Of a stretch of 64,000 nt of DNA, positions 24,699 through 35,597 are shown piece by piece. The notes beneath the pieces are model-generated. The model did no database searches. It saw only the letters and a list, made by a program, of their open reading frames with translations, and was not told where the DNA came from. The stretch spans positions 59,441-123,440 of the forward strand of contig JAECUM010001117.1 in assembly GCA_016617855.1 (NCBI GenBank), written 5' to 3'. Source of the stretch: Megalonaias nervosa. Lineage: Eukaryota; Mollusca; Bivalvia; Unionida; Unionidae. A program made the translations under genes and the position numbers. Each line of letters opens with the position of its first letter. Within the stretch, counting starts at the first letter, position 1.

Positions 24699-25908
24699 GT
24701 GTATTACTATGAAGGAGTAGAATTCAGTAGAGTTCAGGCTTGCAAATGCGTTATTAAGTTTGAAAGATATTTGAATTCATTATCGTAGCAATCATCATTT
24801 GTATTTGTCATGTCCGTCCGCTTCATCGTGTAATCGGTGTCAAATAAGGTAACTTTGTGAAAGTTAAGTTCCACTGTCTGTGGCAAGAATTGGTGGCTGA
24901 CTGATTTGTCACATTAACTCCGTTGCATTAAGATTATGTCGTTACACATTTCAGATTTTCTTGTTAAAAGTCGCAATTGAGCACGCATAATTGATAAATG
25001 TTTTGATTCTGTGTTGAATGTAACGTTTCATAAGTAAAAATTGTAGCGATTTATATATCTTCTTTTCCAATGTAGACATAATCCTTCACGCTAAAGATTA
25101 CACTTTGACAAACGTAGTTTTTGAGACATTGGTAGTTGTTCCACTTGGTTGACTAAACGCGAACTTTTGCCATTTTAGTGACCTACACATTTGTCTCCCT
25201 CTATTAAGATTTTGCCTTTGGTATCAGTATTTTAAATTTGACGTTGAAAAATCCTGTAAAAAAACGTAGATCGGAAATTATCGAACTTTATCAGCTAACA
25301 CTTCACATTCAGTATCGATGTACATGTATCTTTCCAATATTTTTCGAAGCAAATTTGTATACTGTTAACCCTAATCAACATACGGCATTTTTTATATTTA
25401 TACGGGAGCTAGATAACTGTCTCACTCTCTTGTCAGACATTAAACATAATAAACACAGCCTTGATATGGGAAGATATGTTAAACCTACCCTAGTTCTTAT
25501 TAAATCTATAACTTTTTAAACTCGGGAATAAAGATACTTGTTTGTCACTTTCATTACATTGCATGTATAAAAGGCTATAAGACGTTTCAAAAGCGAAGAG
25601 ATTATGTATGAAGTTTTTGCATTATTTATTACATTAACATTTGATTCATTTACATAATTAATTGTTTAATATTTACCAACGCACGTGTCTCCCATTTACT
25701 CATGATTCCTGGAAACTCAATGACTTAATTGATATTGATTCATTCAAAAAAGACCCATAATTTACTATGTAGCTATAGGAGTCGTATCAACACAAATCAA
25801 ATGGTAAATACTTCCCTACAATTGTACTAGGATGTATTCATGCGATTATCCTGTAAATTTATACGAGTATTTGTGTAATTGATTGATAATTTTAGATACA
25901 GATTTCAG

Positions 25909-26026
25909 ATCCATGTGCAAAAATACCATGTGAGATGGGTATCTGCAGACAAACCCCTGACGATATCAGCCAGTTGTTTTTGCGAGTGTCACACCGACCA
26001 TTACTGCGGAGAATTTTTTGAAAACG
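25909..26026 (+). CDS. Exon E: EGF-like module with a one-base frame break
   Basis: Acceptor atttcag; enters in phase 1 as DPCAKIPCEMGIC. The 118-nt length is one base too long for a phase 1-1 exon. Removing one T from the T5 run near 25,973 would give a module with FCECHTDHYC and all six EGF cysteines. As it stands, the frame ends in TGA after 38 codons. The donor GTATTA follows in the corrected phase. Either an assembly error in a homopolymer or a disabling mutation. Confidence 0.7.
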
Positions 26027-26056
26027 GTATTAATCAAGGATCATTTTGAAAAGCTG

Positions 26057-26100
26057 AGTATGTATGTATGTATGTATGTATGTATGTATGTATGTATGTG
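26057..26100. repeat. (TATG)n microsatellite
   Basis: About 11 tetranucleotide units just left of the foldback element. Confidence 0.95.
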
Positions 26101-26237
26101 TGCATCATCTGTATGTCGCAGCAAGTTTTGACAAAGAATTTTATCCTACAGCCTATTCGCGAATACATTCATTTAGTATAATTTAAAACACCCGTCTACT
26201 GCTTCTGGCGACAACGTCTAAGTAGTTCGAAACTACC

Positions 26238-28937
26238 GGTTTTGCCATTTTTTCACTTTGGGTCCCTAATGCATGCCATGGTTATCAAAATGCATAACTT
26301 TAAGGTCCATCCATAGGGCATTGTATTTTTTTTTTCCCCATTTTGTCGAGTAGCGCATTGTACTGAGCATTTTTGGTTACACGCAAAAATGTAGAACTAG
26401 AAAAGCAAACATCATCCACAAGCACCGAAAACAGAAACCAAACACCAGCTACATAAATACCCCAATACTCAAACTAAGCACAAATTCCAGATTCAGAAAT
26501 ACCGAAAGCCAAAACACAAACCAAATCCGAAAACAAAAATCTAAAAATATCGAAATATCAAAACCAAAAACAAAACTAGCAACGACAAGTAAAACGCAAA
26601 CAACGGCGGACAAAGACTCAAGCAACGACGGACAAACAACGGCAGACAAACAGCAGCAGAAAAAGACACAGGGAAAGGCATAAGCAACAGAAGACAAAGA
26701 CAAGCAACGGCAGACAAAACACAAACAACGGCAGACAAAGACACAAAGGCACAAACAGCGTCAGACAAAACAACGGCAGACAAATATCGACAGACAAAAA
26801 CACAAACAACAGCAGACACAAACAACGGCGAACAAAGACACTAGCAACAACAGACAAAGACTGGAACAACGGCAATCAAAGAACGACAGACAAAGACACA
26901 AGCAAAGACAAACAAACAACGGCAGGCAAAGACACAAACAACGGTAGAAAAAAGACACAATGGCACACAAAACAGCAAACAAACAACGGCAGACAAGCAA
27001 CGGTAGAAAAACAACGGACGACAAAGACACAAGGAACAGCAGACAAACAAACAGCAGAGAGAGATACGAGCGACGGCAGACAAACAAGGGCAGAAATCGA
27101 CACGAGCAACGGCAGGCAAAGATCGGCAGTACAAATACACACAAATGGCAGACAAAGACACGAGCAACGGCTGACAAAGAGACGAGCAACGGCAGTCAAA
27201 GAACGACTGAAAATGACACATGCAACGGCAGACAAACAACGGTGGACAAGACACAAACAACGGCAAGCAAAGACACAAAGGCACAAACAACAGCAAATAA
27301 ACAACGGTAGACAAGCAACGGCGAACAAACAACAGCAAAGACATGAGCACCGGCAGACAGGACACAAAGCAGCACATACAATGGCACACAGCAATGGTAG
27401 GATAAGACTCAAGCAGCAGCAGACAAAGACACAAACAACAACAGGCAAAGACACAAGCAACAGCATACAAAGCAATACACAAACAACGGTAGGCAAATAT
27501 ACAAGCAACAGCGGATAAAGATACTAGCAGCGGTAGGCAAAGACGCGAGCAACGGCAGACAAACAACAGCAGACAACAAACAACGGCAGACAAGGATACA
27601 AACAACTGCAGACAAACAACGGCAGACAAAGACACAGAGCAACAGCAAGCAAAATCAACAAACGACAGCGGACAGAGACACAAACAACGGCAGACAAAGA
27701 CACGAGCAACGGCAGACAAACAATGACAGACAAAGGCACTAAACAATGGCAGACAAAGACACAAACAATAGCAGACAATGGCAAATAAAGGCAGGCAAAG
27801 ACACAAGCAACGGCAGACAGAGACACAAAGACTGTAGCATTGTCGCAGGGAGAGTTGTTTTCGATGTACAAGCAGACCGCAAGTAGGCCACTGGTTGGAC
27901 CACAAGCGGTGGGAGCGCCGCCAAACACCAATTACCGCTAGATTGTCGATATCAAAGATGAGGAATACATCTGCTTCAACTATTATCTGCCGTTGTTTGA
28001 CTGCCGTTTCTTGTGTTTTTGTCTGTCCTTTGTTTTGTCTGCCATTGTTGTCTGCTGCAGTTGTGCTTTTCTGTGTGCCGTTGCTAGTGTATTGCATCGT
28101 GCTTTTCCTGCGTCTGTTTGTGTTTTGTTTGCCACTGCTAGTGTAGTGCATTGTTTCTTTGCTTGCCGTTGCTTGTGGTTTGCTAGCCGTTGCAAGTGTA
28201 TTGCAAAGTGTTTTACTACCGTTGTTTGTGTTTTGCTTGTCGTTGCTAGCTTAGTGAACTGTGTATTTGCTTGCCGTTGTTTGTGTTTCGTTTGTCTCTA
28301 CCAGTATATTGCTTTGTGTCTTTGCCCGCCGTTGCTCGTGTTTTGCTTGCCGTTGCTAGTGTAATACAGTGTCTTTGCCCGCCGTTGCTTGTGTATTGTT
28401 GCCGTTGCTTGTGTATTGTTTTGTGTCTTTGTCCGCCTTTGTTCTGCTTGCCATTGCTAGTGTATTGCCTCTTGTCTTTGTCTTCAGTTGCTTGTGTCTT
28501 CGTCTGCAATTGCTAGTGCAATGCGTTGTGTGCTGCAACGTGTCTTTGGCTGCCGTTGCTAATATATAGCTTTGTGTCTTTTTCTGCCGATGCTCGTGTT
28601 CTTTTCAACATTTGCTAGGGTGTTGTTTTGTGCACATTGTTTCTCGTGTTTGTGTTTTGGCTTTCGGTGTTTCTTGTTTTGGAGTGTGTGTTTGGGTTTA
28701 GGTTTTGATTTGTTTTTGTTGCTGGTGTTTGGTTTCTGTTTTCGGTGCATGTTGCTGATGTTTTCTTTTCCAGTTTTGCATTTCTGCGTGTAATCAAAAA
28801 TGCTCAATACAATACTCTACTAGAAAAAAATGGAAAACAAATACAATGCCCTATGGATGGACGTTAAAGTCATACATTTTCCAAACCATGGCATGCATTA
28901 AGAACGCAAAGGGAAAAGAGGCAAAACCTTTAGCTTT
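26238..28937. mobile_element. Foldback-type element with repeat-filled inverted arms
   Basis: The outer about 200 bp of each end are inverted copies. The left end at 26,238-26,440 matches the reverse complement of 28,735-28,937, including 'aatgcatgccatggtt', 'tccatccatagggcattgta', 'gagcattttt' and 'ccgaaaacagaaaccaaaca'. Inside, the left arm (26,560-27,830) is a long run of short units such as 'aacggcagacaaagacacaa'. The right arm (27,985-28,560) is the same motif inverted. A unique loop lies at 27,838-27,965. This is the architecture of Drosophila FB elements: long inverted repeats built of short subrepeats around a small loop. No transposase is present. Weaker similarity may extend to about 26,105 and 29,010. 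Confidence 0.8.
27838..27965. other. Unique loop of the foldback element
   Basis: About 125 bp of non-repetitive, more GC-rich sequence between the two arms. No open frame of note. Confidence 0.6.
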
Positions 28938-29109
28938 GTAATACATTCTATTCAAATGTGGAAATTTATTTTAAGTTGCATCGTTGATCAGTATGTACAT
29001 CAGACATTTCCTCAATTATAAATGTTGTTTTGTTACGAAATAAAAATATATTACGTGCATATATCAAATGCTCATACTATCAGTGATAATGCATTATTTC
29101 CACACACAC

Positions 29110-29114
<5 letters not shown>

Positions 29115-29186
<72 letters not shown>
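29115..29186. repeat. (TA)n microsatellite
   Basis: About 36 TA units, with a CACACACGTGTG palindrome at its left edge. Confidence 0.95.
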
Positions 29187-29188
<2 letters not shown>

Positions 29189-30245
29189 CGCAAAACAACC
29201 GCTTATCAATAATTTCTTTCTTTGTGAAACTGGACTATTGTCAACAAATGTATTCTATATAAAACCTAAGATTATGCTACCTTGATTGAAAGAAAACATA
29301 TGTAATTTATCTCGTGTATCTTGCATATCGTGGAATTCCCGTTTTGTGAAATATTCACTGCTTGTTGATTTTTTAATTTTAAAAAATCATGCATAACTGT
29401 GTAGTTTTCTAACTATACCCTTAGTAGTCTGCAAAAATAAATTTTTATGGTCTGTGATCAGATCAAAAATCTCAGAAATAGTACCACCTAAAAGGTTCAC
29501 GATACCGGCCGAAGCAGCTTCATCTGGGGAGATGTGCACGGGCAATACCTCACCAGCCTATATGAAACTAATTTCTATATCTATATAGATGTGAACGTTG
29601 CATTTTTCCACGTTATTCTGGAACATATTTTGGCACTGTTTAAACAGTCAACCTCATCGACGACGTACAAATCCTTTGGTGTTTTAGATCTGATTTATTT
29701 AGGTGGCCAAGAAGAGTAGAGAACTCGAAATGCCAGCGTGTAAATAATTTCATGCTGAATTACGTCTAGAATGAGATTTATAAATATGATTTTCTGTATT
29801 CAAAACAAAATAGGTGTTGAAAAATAAATTTGTCTTTGTAACTTAAGCTGCAACGCCAAGAATGTAATTCAGGAAATTAAAGTTTATATCATTTTTAAAG
29901 AAAGGTGGAATCAGAAGAAGTGGCGGAGTGGCCGTGAATATAGTAGCCATATCGTATACAAGCGTACAAATGGGTTTGAGTAATGAAAAAATGTTCCTTT
30001 TCTTTGAGCCTGAATTAGACTGATGAGTATACCATTTCTTGCTACTGGACAGTTTTTAGGATGTTAAATGCTTGAATAAGAATTTTTAAATGTCGATTTA
30101 TACAGCGACTTATTTTCATAGTAGGTTTAGTTTCTTGCTTTCATTAAAATATATTTTCATAGTAATTGCAGTGTGCTTTATTGCAACAAAGAGAAATTAA
30201 ACCCAAAGGATGTATATATCGCATTTATATTTTGTAATATTGAAG
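29187..30245 (+). other. Intron sequence between EGF exons E and F
   Basis: No coding feature recognised in this part of the intron. Confidence 0.5.
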
Positions 30246-30359
30246 AGATAAGTGACTGTCCACCAGGCCGATGTCAACATGGTACATGTCACGATAGACT
30301 AGGCCCAGCTATTTTCTGTGCATGCACGCCAGGATGGACCGGACATCTTTGTGATTTGA
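30246..30359 (+). CDS. Exon F: EGF-like module
   Basis: The 114-nt exon, phase 1 in and phase 1 out, ends before GTAAGT. It reads EISDCPPGRCQHGTC and, further on, FCACTPGWTGHLCDL. All six cysteines follow the EGF spacing C-x4-C-x4-C-x9-C-A-C-x8-C, with the typical G-W-x-G turn. The acceptor (ttgaag) has a poor pyrimidine tract but gives the right phase. Such modules act in extracellular protein-protein contacts. Confidence 0.85.
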
Positions 30360-31535
30360 GTAAGTTACCTCTTACTACCTTTCTTCGGCTGTAGGAACAG
30401 ACTTTTGTCATAAAATTTAAAAAGACGGTGACATGACCCGTTAGAGTTTCTAGACATACAGTTACAATACAATTTACCCCTCTTACATCCAACCTTACGT
30501 TACTTATAACAACACTACTGCATACTGATAGAATTCTGTAAATCAGTGGAAACAAAACTAAAAAATAAACAAAAACAAATTTGAGGTTATGTACACCATT
30601 TATGGTATCAATATGTATTAGCTAGCGGCGATAAATTACAAAATGAAAAATTCTTTCTCAATGACATGTATTTAAAAGTTGTCATCAGTGTATGATCATA
30701 AAGTGGCAAATAAGAATTTACAGTACTTTCCATACGGATTTAGATCGTATTATCTATTACAAACACCTTATACGAAAAATATATATATTTGCAAATTATT
30801 CTATATTTCTAGTCAAAAAATTCGTAAGTACATCAGTTTTCTTATACTTGCAACTTATTTATATGCCAATCTGAAGAAGTTTTCTTTCGAAGAGGTAGGC
30901 AATATACTTAAAACTTATATGAAAATATGTTTGCATTCACAAATTGGGCAAATTCACGAAAATATGTGACACAATCTCTAACACAATAGGGATTATATAA
31001 ACGGTTAGTTAGTAGTTACTTACTTTTCTAATATTTTGTCATGTTGAAGTATTTAAATTCTTGCAAAAATGTATATTTTTACATAACCAAGAGTCCATGC
31101 AATCCAAAATAAATGACAAATGTATGGTTGATGGTTTTGTTTGTTGTTTTGAACTACGCTCTGTTGAGTCATATTCCCCAGTAAGGATCATTACATAGAA
31201 AAGTCTAGCGAAATGTTTTCTGTCACTAAATGTTCATAAAAATAGCTGAAATTTCTTCTTTTTTTTTTCAATTCATTAATTTGCATAGGTTGAAGATCAT
31301 AGCATGATCTTATCAAATGCAGAAAGGAAAGACTATGTTGCTAAGCAAATATTTCAATAAGGCAAAATTATCAAGATTATATAGGTTTTCTGCAACAGAA
31401 AGCACGCGCATCAGATTTATTGCAGGTTGTAAATCGCAAAAAAGCTTTCCAAAGGTTTTTGTTGGATTTCTCATTTTCATTCACTGCCTAACAAGAATTT
31501 AATTGTGATTAAAAACAACAAATATTTTTAAATCT

Positions 31536-31538
<3 letters not shown>

Positions 31539-31582
<44 letters not shown>
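31539..31582. repeat. (TA)n(GT)n compound microsatellite
   Basis: About nine TA units followed by about thirteen GT units. Confidence 0.9.
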
Positions 31583-31584
<2 letters not shown>

Positions 31585-32436
31585 TAGCTTCCTACGATAT
31601 CGCGGGTTCTTTGGTATTGCGGTATTCGAGGTTCTCGGTAATTTTTTGTATAGCGCGTCCTATAGTATATTTATCTTATATACACTAGATGACCGTAAGT
31701 TACTAGTTGTGCATCAACGCTTTTATTTCCGGAATATGTCGGAACTACTGGCAAGTACGTTATTTTAATAATGATGAGAATCAATTTCACTTTTCCAAAA
31801 CATGGTCGCACCTCAAGTTCTCAAATAAAACCTATAATCTTCTTAAAATCGATATCACTGTAACAAATCGGTTAACCAGATTGTCGCCTGATAATATCCA
31901 ATGATTGTATGCAAGAGTAAAATCACATGATTACCATATTTGTCAACAAGCAAGACATCGACTGTATGGTAGCAAGTAATTGACAGGCGTTGATTTAAAA
32001 ACTTTGCTGTACACGATTATTACTTTTCGTTTTAACACTGGATTTGTGTAAACGCTCTGTAGTCTACATGTACTTTCAAGCTCATGCTGGTTTGCCAATT
32101 TTCAACGAATCAGTGGTTACATATGCATTGTTTTAATTCTCTCAGATACGTTCTGTTGTTGGAGGGTACATGTGACATAATGAGAGCTATTGAAGTAGCA
32201 TCCGATTTTCAAATTGATTTACAATTTGTGCAGCATATACATCAAGATCCTAACATTAGGACAAGGCATGTCATCGTAAAAATAATTTTTGCGTATTACC
32301 GTGATATCTGAGTAACGCCCCTTGCATAACCCAGAATATACATGGCGTGTGTTTATTGATCGTTTCCCACAATCATCTGACTTAAACTGGAAATCAAATG
32401 TATGATAATATATAGCAAAGAGCATCAAATAGACAT

Positions 32437-32439
<3 letters not shown>

Positions 32440-32503
<64 letters not shown>

Positions 32504-32511
32504 ACACACAC

Positions 32512-32542
<31 letters not shown>

Positions 32543-32545
32543 TAT
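32440..32545. repeat. (TA)n(CA)n(CATA)n(TA)n compound microsatellite
   Basis: Four adjacent simple repeats. Confidence 0.9.
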
Positions 32546-32977
32546 AGTTTGATATTTACGTGTTGGTGTTGCATATTTTAAGTCATTTTAAATTTTGCTA
32601 CTATATGCACATAGGTTAAAAGTGATGTGATATCGATATCACCATAATGCATTGAACAGATAATTTCGAGCTGCATAGTAGGCGTTCATTGCATGCAAGT
32701 GGATTACCTTATGTATTCTAGGTTGGAGAGTTTATTCTAAATGACGACTGTCTTGCCAGTTTCTGTACCGCGGGAACTGAGAAATTTCCACAGAAAACAA
32801 TTTTCTCAAATTTGCCTTTTCTCTTGTGAGTTTACGTCAACATTTTTCTTACAATTTCTGTTTTAGGACACCATTTGTGAAATAAATAAGTTCTTCCGTT
32901 TAGGCCAAATCTTATTCAAAGAACGATGATTTTGATATTTTAAATTGTAGTATAATTCATGGTTGTTTGATATTTAG

Positions 32978-33091
32978 ATGTTAATGACTGCATACCCGAA
33001 GGGTACTATGACCATGGAATCTGCATTGATGAAGTCAATGGTTGCAGATGCGATTGCTTCCACAGATCCCAGGGAGATAACTGTACGATCG
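32978..33091 (+). CDS. Exon G: EGF-like module
   Basis: Acceptor gtttgatatttag and 114 nt, phase 1-1, donor GTACGG. It reads NVNDCIPEGYYDHGIC and GCRCDCFHRSQGDNCTI. Six cysteines, but spaced more unusually (C-x10-C, then C-x-C-x-C) than in exon F. Same length as exon F, which suggests descent by exon duplication. Confidence 0.8.
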
Positions 33092-33160
33092 GTACGGATG
33101 TTTTTAAAAAGTTTCAAAGCTACAGATATAAATTTATATCAATATATTTAGAAAAAATAC

Positions 33161-33162
<2 letters not shown>

Positions 33163-33213
<51 letters not shown>

Positions 33214-33230
33214 GCACTCACACACACACA
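33163..33230. repeat. (CA)n microsatellite
   Basis: Interrupted CA tract just after exon G. Confidence 0.95.
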
Positions 33231-34567
33231 CTACCTTGGTTTCCAATACGTGAGGTATAAGCATCAGTACCTTTCTGTGAGGCAAATTAATCAAAGCCTG
33301 AAATGTAAAAAATACAAGTGAAGAAAAGCTATTAATTGTCATTTAATAACTCACCAAAGTTTGAAAATTACTTACTCGTACCTGCTGGACAAATATTTTA
33401 AAGTATTTATGCTTGTGTAAGGACGTTCATGGGAGGTGTGATTGTGTCCATATATTCCCGCCAGCTTTGGCGGGCAACCCGCTGTTAAGGGCCAATGTAT
33501 TTAAAGTTTTAGATCACGTGTTACTATCCAATCGCTTTGCTTTCGCGGAGGCTGCGCGATGAGGGATAATGTCTGCTAAGGACGTTGGCGTTAGTAGAGC
33601 CAATATGATTTTATAACGCATCAAAATTTGAAGATTACTCGTACTTGTAGGTAAAGATAATGTTGAACTTTTTGTTGAATGTCGTATTATGAAATGTATG
33701 TAAATGTGGCAATAACTCTTAATAGAAAGCTGACTGAATAACCGAGTGCCGCCCAAGAAGGGTTTTATCGAAACCTGTTGAGTCTTGTATTCTTTAGCTG
33801 TTTCATAATTATTTCGCCAGCCTCCTTAAGAAGAATACAAATAAAATAGCTCAACTGATATCGAGAACAGTTTCAGAAAGAGATTTCTCAATTGTAGCCT
33901 AGTTTGTTTGTTCCCTAAATAGTACCATGTCATAATGGTGATTGTCTTTCAATTTTGGAACCGTAAATACAACTATCTCAGATAAAAAGATAAACCCACA
34001 AGAATTCGACTTCCTAGTATTGTTCTAGCTAATTCTAGTTAATGAAGGTTAGATAGATCCAGAGCAAGTATGAAACATTTCATACAACGTTCATGAAAAT
34101 GCTATGAAAATTGTACTGATACAAGATCGAAAGTACTACAAAGTCAGATATAACCAAGGGGATAAAATTTCATGAGAAATAACAGTATTTGTTATTTACG
34201 TGGTGAACTTACTTTCGTGGATATTCGTCACCCCAGGGAAACCTCCGCCACAAATACTTATGTTTTCACAGTATTTAAATGTTTGTGCGAATGCTATTTT
34301 TTATTTTGATCGGGTTACAACTAACTGGTTTGATGCTCATTTTTAGCATGTATTCATTTTGTATATGCTGTGCTGACGCCATTATTGCTTGTATATTAGA
34401 TCGTATTCACGTAACGTTTAAGGACAATAAGTAATACTGTTGATGAACAGTTTGCATCTGCGGTGCGCATCGCTTTTATTTGTCTTGATCAAAAACAGAC
34501 GCATAAATAATTCCAGAAAGTACATACTAAAATCTCAGTCATGCACTGTTATTGTCTATTTCCCCAG
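33231..34567 (+). other. Intron G-H
   Basis: No feature firmly recognised. A short plus-strand phrase near 33,655-33,690 could be a faint LINE remnant. Confidence 0.4.
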
Positions 34568-34996
34568 GTTGTAATGCAAATTCCTGCAACCGCTCCGGTG
34601 GCCTAGTGGTTAGAGCGTCCGCCTCGGATGCGGGAGGTCGTGGGTTCGATCCCCGGTCGAGTCATACCAAAGACTTACAAAAATGGTACTAACAGCTGCC
34701 TCGCTTGGCGCTCAGCATTAAGAGGTTAGTGTTAGAACTGGTCGGCCTGGTGTCAGGATAATGTGACTGGGTGGGACATCATGCTACATGTCTGCGGCAT
34801 GATGCCCCAGTGCTAGACATCACTATAAACTGCCACACTGCAGACATCGTAGAGATATGACTGAAAAATTGTTAAAGCTACGTTAAAAATCATAATCACA
34901 TCACATCAAATTCCTGCACAAACAATGGGGTTTGCACAACAGGTGGTAAATGCCATTGCAGTCTTGGATATGAGGTGTCTGCGAATTGCGACATGG
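34568..34996 (+). CDS. Exon H: EGF-like module interrupted by a SINE
   Basis: Acceptor tatttccccag, donor GTAAGA, phase 1-1. Leaving out the SINE and one duplication copy gives 99 nt reading GCNANSCTNNGVC and CHCSLGYEVSANC, six cysteines with correct EGF spacing. The insertion adds 330 nt, a multiple of three, but the frame through the SINE hits TAA after about 35 codons. The encoded protein is therefore truncated on this haplotype unless the SINE is skipped by splicing. Confidence 0.88.
34589..34906 (+). mobile_element. tRNA-derived SINE inside an EGF exon
   Basis: The 318-bp element begins with a tRNA-like head (34,589-34,664) containing an A box (TGGCCTAGTGGTTAGAG) and a B box (GGTTCGATCCC), which together form an internal pol III promoter. 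A unique body follows, ending in a short ATC-rich tail. A 12-bp target-site duplication, CAAATTCCTGCA, stands at 34,577-34,588 and 34,907-34,918. The anticodon-like loop reads CTCGGAT. It is not a functional tRNA gene: the acceptor ends pair poorly and a SINE body follows. Confidence 0.93.
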
Positions 34997-35590
34997 GTAA
35001 GATTCGTTTTCATTTTCAGATATTTTATCTCGAAAAGAGGACATCATTCCTACTCATTGATATGATTATTAGTTTGACCTGCAAATTCAAACTTTAACTC
35101 TGGCTGATATTAGTAACTTGTAATTTTGTATATTTTGTCTCAAGAAAGACTTATTTTTCATGTATGCATAGTTTTCCAGTGCAATGTCGGTGGACGAGGG
35201 GACAATTAGTTCCTTACACTAATATATTTATGAGTATTGCAATAATGTGGAAAAATTAAAGCATTTAAAACAAATTCATACTTTAAATTCAGCATTGATG
35301 AAGAATATTAAAGTTCTACCTTATGTTCTAGTTTTGCTTGATTTGGAGGGGAACTATATTTTTAAATGTTAGGTATTCAATATCTTCGATTATTCTGGTA
35401 TCGTTTAATAAATACTTGGAGCTAATACTAGTCACTAGTTGCCTACCCATATGATATTAGCGTAAATCATACCATTTCCAGGGGTAACGTATGCCATTAC
35501 AATTTCTCCTCTTTCCCTTACCAATTTCATTAAAAATCGTAAATTCCAATCATGAATTAGTAGTTTTCGTTTGGATCTGGTATTAGTGTA
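34997..35590. other. Sequence after the last recognised EGF exon
   Basis: No further exon with correct phase and splice sites was found. The gene must continue elsewhere or end in an unrecognised exon. Confidence 0.4.
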
Positions 35591-35597
35591 ACCAAAC

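Larger units (their letters stand above)
30360..32977 (+). other. Intron F-G
   Basis: Contains (TA)n(GT)n at 31,539-31,582 and a (TA)n(CA)n(CATA)n compound tract at 32,440-32,545. No gene seen. Confidence 0.5.

Noticed and set aside
26057..26100. CRISPR-like or regularly spaced array
   Set aside because: Simple tetranucleotide repeat without spacers. No direct-repeat/spacer structure exists anywhere in the window.
26841..28151. 436-codon Cys/Leu-rich minus-strand open frame
   Set aside because: It translates the short tandem subrepeats of the foldback arm. All six frames there are open and low-complexity, and the 'protein' ends at the loop.
34589..34664. tRNA gene
   Set aside because: A and B boxes are present but the acceptor stem pairs poorly, a 240-bp SINE body and tail follow, and the unit is flanked by a target-site duplication.
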